From contig JAVTVJ010000438.1 in assembly GCA_034509425.1 (NCBI GenBank), positions 1,576,115-1,640,114 of the forward strand: a DNA stretch of 64,000 bases. Reading direction: 5' to 3'. The position numbers were made by a program, and so were the translations under genes. Under the pieces are notes generated by a model. The model made no database searches, was not told the origin of the DNA, and was given only the letters and a program-made list of their open reading frames with translations. Below, in pieces: positions 37,967-51,235 of the stretch (position 1 is its first letter; each line of letters starts with the position of its first letter). The stretch comes from Eopsaltria australis. Its lineage: Eukaryota; Chordata; Aves; Passeriformes; Petroicidae.

Positions 37967-39651
37967 TCATATCTTGAAGCCCAGAGCTCTCATGCACTCT
38001 TTGTGAGCTTCAATTAGGTGCCCACAGTTTTCTTCTCCCTTCTCAATAATGCTGCAAAACAAAAAGATTTCCAGGGTTCAGCAACCAAATGTTCACTTAC
38101 TTTTAGTCAAAGAACCAGAACTGACAAACTATTAGGGACAATTAACAATCCCTATTAGGGTCCAGAGATATTTTTTTGTCTGTCCTGCCCAGGGTAGTGC
38201 TGTTTTGGGAAATATAAAACTATTTCAAAAAGTTACCCAAATCTGGAGCTGTGCACCTAAAACTCTGACAACAGGCATAACAGAACTTCCTATTAACAGG
38301 CCAGAGTCTATTCTGGGCAAGCCCAGATGGGGATTTGTTATACAACACAAGGCTGTCACATCATCAAGTATGCTGAGCTTGCCAGTTTCAAATTATTCAG
38401 CAGGGAAACAACAAAATTTCTCCAGTAAGAGACCAATACAGAATTGGTTGACCAGTAAATGATACTTCAGTCCCACTTCAGCTGCAATTTAAGGATCCTG
38501 AAGCAAAACAAAACAAAAACCTGTACAGCTATTGTTGAAAAAATTATTCACCATACATAGCAACTTTTGATGTTACTCATCCATCCAAGTAAGAGCCTCT
38601 CATTGTTGGTATATCATGTATACCATAAAAACAGTTCAGACTTGCTTTTTGAGTGAATGGCAGAGCTGTTCTTTAATTTTCTTCTTAGGTTTTATTACAA
38701 TGAGCATGGACACATCCCCTGGCTGCCCAGGACAAGTCCATCTGACCAGTAACATCCATCCTACCCCTCTCCTTAGGGGGCCCTGGATTCACCTTCATTC
38801 TACCATGTAATTAGACATGTTCCCCTAAATTTATCAAAAACAGTATTCAGTATTATGTCACCTACCAAATACCATCTATACCACCAGTAAAGTAAAAAAA
38901 AAAAAAAAAAAAAGACAACTTGGTCATCAGATTAAAGTTTTTTAAAGATTCACTGTCATAGACAAAGGAGCTTCATTTTGAGGGTGCACTTCATACTATT
39001 TTACAGATCCTATGATCATGACTAAGCCTATAACTACCAACGCAGCTATATAGGTCACTGTCAAATTTTGAACTTCTCCGAGAAATGTCATCTTCTGAGA
39101 CCCAAAAAACCCAGAGTATTTTGCTTTATTTAAAAGAGAACATTATTTATAATCAGCTGAACAATAAAGAAGTTACCACCTGCTAGTACGTGCTGCTTCA
39201 GTCAATCAATACGGAAGATTTACAAGCAACATTAAAAGCTGATCTTTGAAACCTGTTTTAAACTGGGGCTATGAAGTATTAACCTCTTCATTTCTAAACT
39301 ATCCTTTTAAGACAGTTTCCGCTCCTTCTCCACACTCTCCCCATTCCCTCGGACGCTCCATCACTCTCCGTCCGGGGTGGGGAGAGCTCCCAAAATGCGC
39401 AGCGCACGCTGGCAGGGGCACAGCCTGCTGGAAGGGAGGAGGGAATGCCCGCGGGGCAGGGGCACACAGCGGCGGCGGGGGGAACGCCCGGGCGCGGAGG
39501 GGCGGCCGCGGAGCTCGGGCCCGGGTCCCTACCAGGCGTCCCGCGCCTTCTTGGTCTCGGGGCAGGCGCAGCAGGGCTTCAGCGGCTTCTTCTCCTCCCG
39601 CGCCTCCCCCGCGCCCTTGCCGTCGCAGCTGGCGGCGGCCACCGAGGACAT
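37967..39651 (-). CDS. COX17: Cytochrome c oxidase copper chaperone COX17, complete
   Basis: Intermembrane-space copper chaperone that hands Cu(I) to SCO1 and COX11 for cytochrome oxidase assembly. Coding exons on the minus strand: 39651-39533 and 38051-37967, 204 nt, 67 aa (human 63). The N-terminal 20 residues diverge from mammals; from [11 protein letters not shown] onward the match is almost residue for residue. The copper site KPCCAC has Cys27, Cys28 and Cys30. The twin CX9C motifs are Cys30-Cys40 and Cys49-Cys59, giving the CHCH hairpin imported by MIA40. There is an extra Cys at position 9. The intron splits the Cys40 codon (TG|C). The TGA stop is the last codon of exon 2, and the next bases are a GTGAGA donor, so the 3' UTR lies on a third exon. 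The gene is same-strand with POPDC2. Confidence 0.97.
38894..38913 (+). repeat. Poly(A) run of about 20
   Basis: Uninterrupted A tract within COX17 intron 1. No retroposed gene is recognisable before it and no flanking duplication was seen. Confidence 0.9.
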
Positions 39652-39960
39652 GACGGGCAGTTCCGGCACCCTCACTCCGCGGCGAGAACGGGCCGGCGCT
39701 GGCCGTGTGGGCGCTGCTGGTTCCGGGAAAGCTCGCCCGCCCCTTCCCGGCCCGCGGCCTGCTGGGAGGGGCAGGTGCGGAGCCCTCCCCCGCCTCTTCC
39801 TGGCCGTCACCCCAAGGCGTGGGCGGGCGCTGCCACACAGTAGAGGGGCGAAAGTGACATTTTCCAGGGACACTGTACTGAAGGAGCCAGAAGGGGAAGG
39901 AGGGAGCGGGCAGGGAAAATGGCGCCGTCAGGCGACAGGAGCTGGCAGCCGCCGCGGTCA
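39400..39960. promoter_or_regulatory. CpG-island promoter of COX17
   Basis: Strongly GC- and CpG-rich block covering COX17 exon 1 and its upstream side. It contains GC boxes (GGGCGGG) and two TTCCGG sites at 39661-39666 and 39721-39726, which read CCGGAA on the gene strand. CCGGAA is the ETS/GABP (NRF-2) core common in nuclear genes for cytochrome oxidase. Long open frames here on both strands are compositional. Confidence 0.75.
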
Positions 39961-42900
39961 GCGAGAGCAGCAAGTGACGCCCTCGGCTCTGCCAGCGCCA
40001 GGCTCCACGCTCAGAGCTGTGGCCAGCCACCTAAACCTCTTCTTTCCTACTCAGACGGTGGGGAAAACAGAGGATCAGTTCTTTGTGGGGGTGGCTACAC
40101 GGATACAGCGCAGTAACCATCGCTGGGAACATTAATGTCGCGGTTTCATGGCAGCAGCCCAGCCGGGCCGGCCCTTGGGATTGCTGCAAAAGGATGTGCT
40201 CTGATGCCTGATCTTTTATGCTTTCAAGCGTAAGCAACAAGAAGGGAGATTCAGTCCGTGAAACAGAGAGCAGCTAACAAGCTCCAAGTGCTGTCCATGC
40301 TTCACATGCTTCAGTGATCTCAGACCTGGGGGGAGAGTAACAAATCCTGGAAAGAAGGATGCACACTGATAGTGGACACAAAGAATGCAGAATTTACGGG
40401 CCACAAGAACATCTGGCAGAACTCCCAAGATAAGGAAGAAACTAATAAAGCCAGCTAGGCAATTGTGTTAAAATAGCTCCAGCTGGGTAAAAGTTAATTC
40501 TGGTACGGGGCGATGATGACCACCAACTCATGTACCACTGACCCCAGAAACCCACTGACTCAAGTGGGAGACTGAGCATGCAGACTATTTAGCATGAAAA
40601 GTGAGAAAATAATTAACCAATAGAAGATAGAATACTAATTAATAAGATAACTATGTAACTTGTAGCCAATGAACACCAATTCCTTTGTTTGCTAAGATGT
40701 GTAAATAGTAAAAAGCTTTGGTAGGTGGTGTGCTTGATCTATGAAATACCACAGAACACCCAGGCTTGCACAACTTTAAAATAAATAACCTATGTCTCTC
40801 TTGTGTGTGTAATTACTGGCTTGTTGCCCACCAGGTAACAAATCTTACTTTTGTAGACAACAGCATGGACAATAAGGGAGAAGGTACAGGGCTCCTTTTC
40901 CTTTGTAGTCTGTCCCAGACCAAGGCATCAGTAGCCACTCTTGCCTTTTAGATCTCTGCCACATCCAAGCCACAGCTTGACTCTGAGGCCATAGTCTGTC
41001 ACCTCCCAGTGCTACAGTTGTGTTTGCCACCAGTCCTGATGACTCCAGCGTGATACTTGCACATATTAGACTGGCAGAGAGATTGCAGACCAAAGGGATA
41101 CCCCACACAGGTAGTGTGGGAAGGGCAGCACATCAGTGGATGTGACACTGCTGAGACCTTGCAAAGGGAAAAGAAGAATATGCCCACTGGATGCAGCTGC
41201 TGGGCCTTTTAATGGGGTGTTGCAAGAGTCAAAAAAGAACTGGCAGTTTATATTGTGTACTAAGGGGATCCAAAATTGTAGGAATACTGGCAAGAACAAG
41301 GAAGAGCAGAAAGTGTCATGTAACACTCACTCACCTAATGAGCTGCCTACTGAATTATCCATGGATCTCGGCTCAGTAGCCTGTTTCCCACTGTGCCATT
41401 AGTCTGGCAAGGTTGTTCAGCTCACCTGCACCCACGCAGCCTCCTGGTTCAGTACATGTGCACTGTGAGGCCATACAGCCAGGTGTGATGATCTGGAACA
41501 TGTACAGGTTGCACTTGTTGACCAAAATATTATTTTCCTGAATTCACACAAACATGCTGCAAGAGAAAAGCCGAGACTGAAACATCTATCAAAAGCACAC
41601 ATCAGTTCTCCAAAGCAATGCCTTGCTCCTAGTTTGTTAAGCATACTAAACATGTTTTGCCTTAAAATTAAATAGCATTGTCTTTTCTTCCTAAGGCTTT
41701 ATCTGCTGGCCACTCTCTAAAGGCCTAGATAGTGCTGTTGATAGCAACACAAACTGAGGGAAAGACTGTAGTAAAACCTCCAAGAGGGTTTCTCAAGTCT
41801 GTAGTTGAATGATATCTTTTATTCAGCTTTTTTATATTAAAAAGAAAGTTTGAAAGACATTGATTTGGTCTGTAGAAACCAGGAAGAGACCAAACAAAAC
41901 ACATTTTTTCTCATCTTGCCCAAGTTATGGAATACCAAGGGCAGAGGGAAGTTCAAATTTAGTTATCTTGAGAGATGACTTCAGATGGGTCTGCACAAAG
42001 GTATGGCCTCTGAAGACCAAACATCTCTGGAAGCAGCACTCCACTCTAGTAGCCTTCCAAATAGACTAACGAGCACTGCTATTTTGGCCATGCTCCCTGC
42101 AGGGTAATAGTTTGTAACAGAATTGCCCTGGAAGAAGGAATAATTTCTTGGTGGAATGAAAAGACAGAAGCTGGAAGGGAGGAAAAGGAAGAGAATAGCC
42201 ATTAAAGCATGGTTAACACGTTTTGATACTGATTGCAGCAATTTGGAGTACAATGCAGAGGGGAGATCACAGTCATTTCTCTTCTGACATTGCATTGTTC
42301 ATAAGAACTGATTGTTAACTCGGTGGTTTTTGTTTTCTATTTGTCCTCTGCCTGCTGACAGTGGCAGAAGAATTATGGTAGAAAGCTATGTGTCAGAATG
42401 AACAGATTTATCTACCAGACAAAAAGGAATAGCTAAGGGCAGGTTACTGAGATGAGACTGCGGGAAAATTGTCAGAACAAGTACCCAGGAAAAAAGATCC
42501 AGTGAAAATCTCAGTCTCTGAAAGAGACAATGGGAAAAGACCCTCCTTCAAGCTGCCATATCATTTGGCAGCCTGGTGCCACAAGTGAAAGTGGACGTTT
42601 ACAGCTCTTGATTTAGAGGACTAATGAGTGAAATAGGTAGAGACTGCCCAGCTGTCATGGGTTTCCATATTGTTTTCCCTGTACAGCCCTTTATTAGAAT
42701 TGAAGAACATACAGCAGTAGCTCATAATGTGTAAACACCACAGCAGCACTGCAGTTAGTGCTGTTGGCTTCTTGTGCCTTCAGTTTCAGCCCACTAAAAG
42801 AATGATTGTCCAAAAACATATGGACAGATTTTTCAAGGAACCTCAAAAATGTATTTACATTCATTGTTACTGTTAGGTTGGGTAAGTCCCTATCAATGTC

Positions 42901-45900
42901 AGTTGAAAGTAGCAGTCTGGGGTAGTCTGGGGTTTTCCAAATTTCTTACACTTCTGATATACATGAGAGAAGGTAAATTAAGCTGTGGAAATTTTGTGTG
43001 ATGAAACTGAGATTAAGGTATTTTGATATTTTCCATGTAGTGCCTATTCTGGGAACCACTTTATCATATTGAAAAAAGAAACCTGTTCAATATAGTCTAA
43101 AGTAGTATTTTTGGTTTTGACTGAGTACAAACATAAGACAGCCACTGCTCCAGCAGCCCAGTCAACCATATGCTGTGTTTTATTGTCAAAGAAGTTGTCT
43201 GTGTTTTGTATCAATGCTTAGATAACATGAAAATTAAGGATTTCAAACCTCTGAGCAAGATGTCTTGTCAGGGCCCTGCTGCCTCTTACATTAACTGCCC
43301 AAACACAGGATAGTTTCTCTTTCTGATCAGAGTTGCAGACCTGCAACTACCACATGCTGTCACTCAGCAGTGGAACCAGAGAGAGAATGAATTCTGGGAT
43401 AGAAGGACTTGTGCTTCAATGCAGTACAATGGAAGAGACTCTAAGGAGATTATTTACACCCCCCCTAAGCTTCAAACTCCACCTTTAGGTGAAGACAAGG
43501 GGTTCACTGCACTGATACCACCTAAAGAAGCAGGGCACCAGTCCCTCCCAAGACTGAAGATGCAAATCCTCGTGTTTCAGGACTACAGCATGAATTCTGT
43601 ACATAAAGATTCTGTACCATAGAACTCAACCATCCCCTTCCTGGGAGACCACGTTGGCAGTTAGTATGGAAGAAGTGTCCTCCCGTACTGGCAAGCAAGC
43701 CCTTAAAAACCCAAGAGCAGAATCAAGGTTACTTTAAAGGCTTTTGTGTCTCTTGAATGCTCTAGAAAGCCAGTACTGCAAAAGATCATCTCTTGCCAGA
43801 AACACAGCCAAATCTTCAGAGCATCAGCCTGGAGGTGGAAGGTAGTTTGCAAGAATCACTTTCCACTTTAAAACCAGAACTGTTGTCTCTGACAGCAAGA
43901 CTCATCCCACAGCATCCCAGACATTCTGGGGTTTCACACTGGGACCAGGTCTCTGGCCCTGCTCTCCCCAGTAAAGAAGACAGCGAGCGTCCTACAAGCC
44001 TTGGTATGAACTTAGAAGATATTAATGCCTTCCTCACATTGTTTTCTTCACATCTCTCAACAGTTTGTGCTAGGATTAGGACTGTCATCAATTTCATATT
44101 ATGCCCCTTCTTGTCACTATCCACTGAAAGCATATCCAAACATATTAGTAAAGATTAGGAATTTGCCATGCATGCAACACTGCAAAATCCAGATCAGCAA
44201 GTTCAGTGTGCAGTCTCCCTGGTAGTAAGGCAAAAGAAGGAAACTGGTATTTTGTACTATGCCACAAAATAACTTCCCTGTTCTACATATGTTGGGGGCA
44301 GGAACTATGAGCCTTTAGACACGGGACATGTGGCAGCTTTTCCACAATGCAGATAAACAGCAGCTGATGTTCAATGTGCATTTAAAGGCCGGTCAGGCTC
44401 ACTTCAATGCTTGCTGGGGTGAACGACCAGCTGTTCCCTTTTGTGGAGGGAACACCCATGAAAATCTGAGCATTCTGGAATAAATCTCATTGCACAGACT
44501 CATGGGAAGGACAGGTGTTTGCACTCAAATGGCTGCATGTGTTACCAAAACAACAAAGAGCATGATAGAAGAAGACAACTGCCTATTTTCTGACAGTCTC
44601 TATGCTTAGTAACTTAGAAAATTTTAACCTGCATTTGGGAAATAACATCATTAGTCCTCAAAAAGACATCAATCTGCAAAGGACTGTCCCTACACTGCAG
44701 TCAAACTCAGGTAAAAATCAGAAAAAAATAGCCCAGGTTTAAAAGCACTTAGGCATGAAGCAGACACACATTAGTCACCCATGGGGAAGTTTTTTTCCCC
44801 CAGTATTGCAGAGGTGCCCAAGACAGCTACCTATATAGATATTTCCAAAGAGGAAACCTCTTCCATTCCCACTCCTCATGACTTGAAAGAGCAAGATTTT
44901 CAAACTTCTGCAAAAAGACCTATATGAATTGTCAGAACTGACCAGAATTAGACAGCTGAGCTGCTGTTAATATGTACCACTACATGCATGCATCTCCCAT
45001 TAGTCACCCCACAAAAAACAAATGCTGCCTAAGGTCTGTGCTTATACATCACAGGAAACCTCATTCAGAGCCCAAGTCCAGGAGCCTGTGTATTGAAGAA
45101 AAAACATCTCACTGTAGTTCCATAAATCCTCCATTATACAAACTTGTAACCTTGATCAGTTCTGCTGCAAATCAGGCAGTGTTTCTGCAACTCTGGTGAA
45201 TGGTGTTAAGCTGTCAGTCAATTGAGAAGCAGAAAAACTGTAGGTCCACTTCTTTTCCACTGCACACATTCCATTTGTACTTTTTCTCCCTGTAAGTGTT
45301 GCTGCTATTAACAATTTTATTCTGCTTGATGGCATCCCATTTTGATGCCTGTGTCAGTGGCAAATCCAGCTTGTTTGAATCTATTCAAGCCTCTCATGAT
45401 CATATTTTATGAAATGTTGAAGCTCTACTACAGAAAATGGTTTAACAATCTCAATGAACTGCAGGGCCTAACTGGAAGTCTGGAAGGAATCATTAGTATT
45501 CACAAATACATGAGTCATTCCATATTTGAGATGTCACTGACTGCAGCTGCATACTTCTATGTACTCACATCCCAGCATCTCACTTCTTTTAAATACTGCA
45601 TCAAGACATATGCTGTGCAGTGCTGCAAGCTGCTTATAAAGAGTCTACAACATCACGTATCTTCTGAATCCATTTGGGATCCCCACAGCTGTTTTTCACA
45701 AAGTCACTAGATAATGTAGAAAATTCAGTCACTCTGAAGCCATTTCTTTCATATCAGTGGTCATTCTAGATTCCAACTTTGAACACTTCATTAATTTGCA
45801 CTTGTTTTCTTCTGCTTTTTTTCTTGCTGATCTTCTTCTCAAGGATCTTTAAAATCTTGGTTCCCACAAAAATCAATGGGACTTGACAGTCAAGTGCTTA

Positions 45901-46985
45901 TTGTTCAGATTTTAAGAAGCATTAGGACATCTCCATATGAAGGTGGAGGGATTCTCAAGAGAGCCTATTTACATTGACATCTTCCTAAATACATTATGTG
46001 TCTGGAGGACAATTATTTTTTTTAAAGCGACATGGGAACATATGTCATCTACATGGCAGAAAATGTCATCCAAATGCTCAGCTCAAGCCCTAGTTTTCAA
46101 TATGCTGCCCTGTATTTTATCTAAGTACTGTCTTAGGTTGGTACTTACTCTATGTAACACTACATTTTACTCTATGCTTCCTGTATGGACTGGCACTAAC
46201 TGCTCTAGTCCCTTATTTAAAATGAGAATGAATTCTTCAAGGTCTGGTTCTCTCCTAAGGGTCCATGAAAAGACTTAGTATCAAAGAGAGGAAGTTTCCA
46301 GATCAACATGCTAGAAGCTGAGTTCTTACCATGTTCTCCCAGTCAGTATGTAAAGATGACGATGTGCTCTAGATCCTGTTGGGTTCAGTCTCTGCCATGA
46401 GACTGGGAAGTGATGTGGGAAGGACTGTGTGGGTGCAGGCAAAGGCACAGGGGAAAGATAGGGGAACTTTCAAGACTGAAGAGAGTGCAGGCTGTGTTCT
46501 CTTACATGAAGGAAGTGATACTTCTGCATCCTTCCCCAGTCCTTGAAAGGGCTTTGTTGAGACCCCACCCCATTCTAGCCTTTTTCTTTCAATGGTCCAA
46601 GCGTGCTGTCACTGCTTCTTCACCTTTTTATCTCTCGTAGGTCCCTGGATGTGTGCTAGCCCTCACCTGACCTTCATCTGGTGGATTGGAATTAAAGGAC
46701 GATAAGAAAATGCTGAAAGGTTTAATAGAGTGTATTAAGATTACATTGCACTAATTGTTTAAGAGTAAATAAGAGTGTGGTATATTGAAGAGTTACACTG
46801 TGCCATAATAAGCTGAACTTAATCTCCATACCACTTCTGTCCAGATATTTAATTTCCCTGAAGGGAATGGCTAAAATAGTCAGAGAAAATCAGGAGTCTC
46901 TGATGCTCCCTTCATATCCGACAAGCACAAAAATTCAGTCCCCAGAACAGTGTCTTAACACATTGAAATTGGAAGCCTGTAAGTT
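39961..46985. other. Intergenic space between COX17 and the unrecognised minus-strand gene
   Basis: Contains the probable solo LTR at 40466-40840. Plus-strand open frames at 43793-44158, 45342-45710 and 45937-46278 (113-122 codons) have no recognisable family, and I found no convincing splice sites or conserved motifs that would make them genes. Confidence 0.5.
40466..40840 (+). mobile_element. Probable solo LTR of an endogenous retrovirus
   Basis: About 375 bp bounded by inverted ends TGTTA and TAACA. Inside, in LTR order, are a CCAAT box (gtagccaatgaac), a TATA-like taaatagtaaaaag, an AATAAA at 40780-40785 after 'caggcttgcacaacttt', and a T/G-rich stretch before the end. Flanks share only AAT (aattg left, aatct right), so no clean target duplication remains. 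No internal viral genes are present. Confidence 0.55.
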
Positions 46986-47003
46986 AACACAATGGTAGTG
47001 GCA

Positions 47004-47009
47004 TTTATT
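47004..47009 (-). other. AATAAA polyadenylation signal of the unrecognised minus-strand gene
   Basis: A perfect AATAAA on the minus strand lies about 145 nt past the predicted stop at 47154, which gives a short 3' UTR and an independent mark of a transcript end. Confidence 0.5.
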
Positions 47010-47284
47010 CCTCTGAATATTACATGAGAGGAGTGAGAACACCAGAAAATCACTAGTTTCCTACAGAGTTCAATCCAAGATCCTTTTCCTCCTGAGGCAA
47101 GACCACATGCCTGACTACAGCCCTGCAAATCATCCAAATATCAGCTCTGTTCTTTAAGAGTCATCATTTAAGAAGCTGACCCAGTCCAAGTGAAGTATAT
47201 GAGTGTCTTCCAGAGGATGCCTGAAATATTGGTAAAATTGGGGTTTTGTCACAATTTGAGCCATAGGCTGAAAATATTCTTTAT

Positions 47285-47336
47285 TCTGTGTTCTTTTTAA
47301 ATTTTTTTTTATTTTTTTATTTTTATTTTTTAAAGT
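47285..47336 (+). repeat. T-rich low-complexity tract
   Basis: Long T runs broken by single A residues, in the last intron of the unrecognised minus-strand gene. Confidence 0.8.
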
Positions 47337-48479
47337 GCTAATCAAAATCATTACGGAAGTCTTTTAGCAGGCTTTGAAGTGAATTCTTTAACTGTGATCA
47401 CAAGTGCTACTACTTCATTTCCTTTGAACTTTGACTTTTTAGGCTATCCTCATCTGTATATTGCTTTTATTACAGGAAATGTGCCCACAGTCATACTAAG
47501 AAAAAGAAGGCAAGAGAGAACAGGTCTGTTATAAACACTTTCATCTATTTTTTTTCCATTTCAGCTGTTGTATGAGAAGATGCCTCTCTTAGCACAGCCC
47601 TTAGTAATAACAAGACGAATTAACCAGACTTCACCTCAGTGAAGCTCCATTTCCTCGATCAGCACTCCAAGGCCATTTTTACAGAAGATGTCACAAGTTA
47701 CAAGTGAGGTATTCCACAGTGGTTACAGACAAGGTGTCAATCCACAAAGGAGTAGTTTTCAGAGCATCTGTCTCCTCACATCTTTTTGAGACTTACCTCT
47801 GCTCTCTGATATGAATAGTGACCACATCTTCCTCCTCCTCTTTGCTGGCTGGAAGGAAGGCTCCCTTCTTCTGGATTAAAAACTTAGCAATTGACATTGA
47901 CTGCAGCCTTGTGCTGCTGCTTTCCTGCTTCTTTTGAATCACACATCTGGAAAAGATGTTTATTACACACAGATGGTAAATCGTGTGGAATGGACAGGGA
48001 ATGAACAGGATTACCCTGGATGGGTCTGAATCCATTTTACATCAGTTCATATTTGGATCTAAATTTGGAACTGGTGGCACTCAGGTTAGAGCCTGTGATG
48101 GGCAGGACCATGCATGGAGGAATTGTGACATCGTGTGGCAAAAATGAGAAATGGCACACTAACGGTTACCAACTTTAAATACGTTACTTTTGGAACTTCC
48201 GGATATCAAAGCCTCAACAGTGCTTTTAACGCTAGAACTTTGTTGCCTGTAAATTAGATTTTTTTTAATAACTAGAAAAAGGTTGCCATGAACTATCACA
48301 GGCATCCAGCACCATGACAGTGCTGTCATTTCACCCCTGCTAAGAGCACAAGATGATAATCTACGGAATGAATCTTAAAGCTAGATGAATGACATCTTGC
48401 CAGCAGTTTCACAGATCGTCATGGACTGCAGGATAAAAGTCACATTCAAGAAACCCAGTTCCCTCCCAGACTTCAGAGG

Positions 48480-48860
48480 GCAGAAGGAGAACAGAATGGA
48501 GACTCATCCTCTGTTTAGCTCAACTTTATCCTCCCTAATCCTGCCTTTCCACACCCTTCCTCACTTTTTCAGCTCCTCACCAAGGTCTCCCATTTTCTTG
48601 TCCAAACCTCTTCAGTTCTGCTCTACCGGCTGCTCACCCTATCCCTCCTTCCCTCCTTCCCCTGCCACACTGGTCCTCTACCATACCACTCTCCTACTAC
48701 TTTTTCTTTGCTCAGCCAGCCAAATTTCTCCTCTAAAATCACACATTCATGTCTAATTCATCTTGTCTTTGTTCAGCTACTGCTCTGCTCTCAACTAGTG
48801 CCTAATCCTACCCTCCTAAATTTTCTACTTCCCTATCTGATTTTACAGTTCAAACACATC
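48480..48860 (+). repeat. C/T-rich low-complexity block
   Basis: Strong pyrimidine bias on the plus strand over several hundred bases (many CCTT, CTCC and TTCC words). The open plus-strand frames here are a by-product of this bias. Confidence 0.65.
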
Positions 48861-49505
48861 AGCAAGTCATCACAGCGTAACAAGTCCATCAACAGAGTAG
48901 CAGTAATTCATCTTGCAGCAAATTCCACCACCTTATCTCAAGGTTAATGTGAGGTAAAATTCATTTGGCTCAGCCTTTGTCACAGGCAGCTAAACTAGTG
49001 CACTTTTCTGCCGTTTTGCAACATGCAAAGTTAATCCACTCAGACATTGTGCAGTAACTCACAAGGATGTGGACAATTTACTCATACATCTGAGCACCTG
49101 GTGTGCCCTACAGCCAAGTGGCTGTAAAAAATGTTCAGATAGACAACACCCCAGCTCAGCAATACAGTCTTGTTCTGGAGAAGTTATTAATGAAAAAACC
49201 CCACCAAAAACCAAAACCCAATCCTATGGCCCACAGATCTAAGCAGAAAGCGCATCAGTCAAGTTCTTTTGTAGGAAATGGGAATATTTTTTGATTGCTT
49301 ACAGTTTAGTTGACTGCAGCTGACTTTCACTAGAGCAACAGGATATGTCCTTGACATACACAGACCAACCTACCAGATAAGCTTTGAGTCCCTTTGCCTG
49401 AGCACTGATCATAGACAAGATTGCCAAGTTTACGCTGGGGATCAAATATTTTCTCAGAGCCTTGTGTATTTTGGGATCTTTTTCTTTGGAAATGTCTGGT
49501 TTATA

Positions 49506-49535
49506 TAAAAAACAAACAAACAAATAAATAAATAA
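49506..49535 (+). repeat. (AAAC)n/(AAAT)n microsatellite
   Basis: Tetranucleotide run. Read on the minus strand it is the T-rich tract just before the acceptor of exon 5 of the unrecognised gene. Confidence 0.85.
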
Positions 49536-51235
49536 GCAAGACCCAGTCAGACCAAACCTCACCATTTTGCCATCCCAGTGCATTCCACAGCACACACCAG
49601 TGTGCCAGGGGCCCTAACCAGGTCTCACACAGCTTCAGGTGCACAGGAATATGAAGATTTCAGGCAAAGAACACTCAAAATAGTAATAATCAACACAACT
49701 CTTAACACTTGTAAGACTGTCCAGTGTTCATATCTGTAGTTCACAGAGATTTCTTAGAAATATAGTTAAAAATTAGCCAGTATTTTACATACACCCACTC
49801 TAATTGAATCTAAGCAAGTTCCATGAACCTTGAACCTTGAGCTTTTTCACTCAGCCACATATACCTGTCACCTCTCATGAGTGAGTACTGGTCTTCAGGC
49901 AGCTATGCAGTGACCTGAAAACTTTTTTATTTCATGACAAGTTAGTTTTCAGCCACATCAGTCTCCTGAGTTGGTTCCCTACAGAGTCTTTCAGATGCCA
50001 ACACTTGACAGATCAGAGGTAGTAGGGCCAGACAGCTCATGGTGAACAAAGAAAAAGGTGGCAACATCTCACATTTATTCCAATTTAATGCAGTTAATAG
50101 TGGGACTGTACCTTTTTGTCGTGCATGGCTCCAGAGAGTACTCCAGGGCTATGCCCTGGCATTTTGTAGTACTCTCAGTCCATTTAGTTGTTTCACTGTT
50201 CCTTCTCAACTTGGTTTCCATCTGGATCCAGTCCACCTAGGAAAAAAAGAAGTCACCTGTATGTAGTAATCTCTGAAAACCTTAAAGTGGAAAAATATCA
50301 GAGGGTGGAGCCAACAAAGAATAATTTTTTGGCCAAAGTACAGTTTACACACCTCATTACCCCAAGGCAGATGTTAAGCATGGAAAAATCTCAGCATGGA
50401 AATCATGGAGTTTTAGTGGAATGAGATACAAGAAAGGAAAACTGAACTTGACCACGAGAAATGCTAGGGAATTCTATTAAAAAGTGGCGTTTGTTGCCAC
50501 ATCAGTAATTATAATAAGGTGTCACATTGTAAAGCTCTTTAGTAAAATGAGGGTCTTTACAGCCTGCTGGGGATCTTTAGGGCATGGATCAGTCCACTGT
50601 GGGAAGTCACATCCTGCAGATGTAAAGATGTCTGTAAGAAACAAAGCTGTGACAGCATTTCTTAGTTCAGACACATCATCAGTTGACCCACTAACCTAAA
50701 AGAGTTGCTTCAGGCAAGGGATGGGCCTTTAAGAAAGTAAACCAGCATTCAAAGTTGAATTATCTACAAGTAAATTCACAGAGCCAAGGAATTTGAAACT
50801 ACAGACCTAAAGCTGCTCTCCTGTAATGAGGTATTGAGGGGCCAGTATTTTATGTCGGACTTGACAAGCTGTGAATAACCCTTCAATATACCATTCTATA
50901 CACAAAATAACTAATATAAGGGACTTGCTTCAAGATTATAGGCAGAGGAGAGGGCCCATTTGCAATTCCTTTGCTTTTTGTGTCCTATTCCAAAGCAGCA
51001 TTGCCCGCAAATCTCCTTAAGTTCACAAAAGCATTAGCCCTTTCTGTTTTTAACATTTAGCATGAAAAAGCTTCTAAATTTGTTTCTCATAAAAGAGGAT
51101 GGCCTCCTCCTTGTGGAGACAGCAATGTTTTGCAAGGCATGATGCTTTTTTGTAATGCTTTGTACAGGGCTCTTGAGATGCTCCACAGATGAAAAATCCC
51201 CTGCAGCCCCTCTGGGCAGTAAGTACCGAGCCTAT

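Noticed and set aside
39299..40135. Long frames of 240-250 codons on both strands around COX17 exon 1
   Set aside because: CpG-island composition removes stop codons. The real COX17 exon accounts for the coding signal.
47797..49495. Reading exon 5 of the antisense gene in another frame, ending at a donor at 49303 and joining straight to exon 7
   Set aside because: It is phase-compatible too, but it would skip exon 6 and does not fit the two-base overhang from exon 4. The eight-exon path uses better donors and keeps exons 3-8 in one frame.
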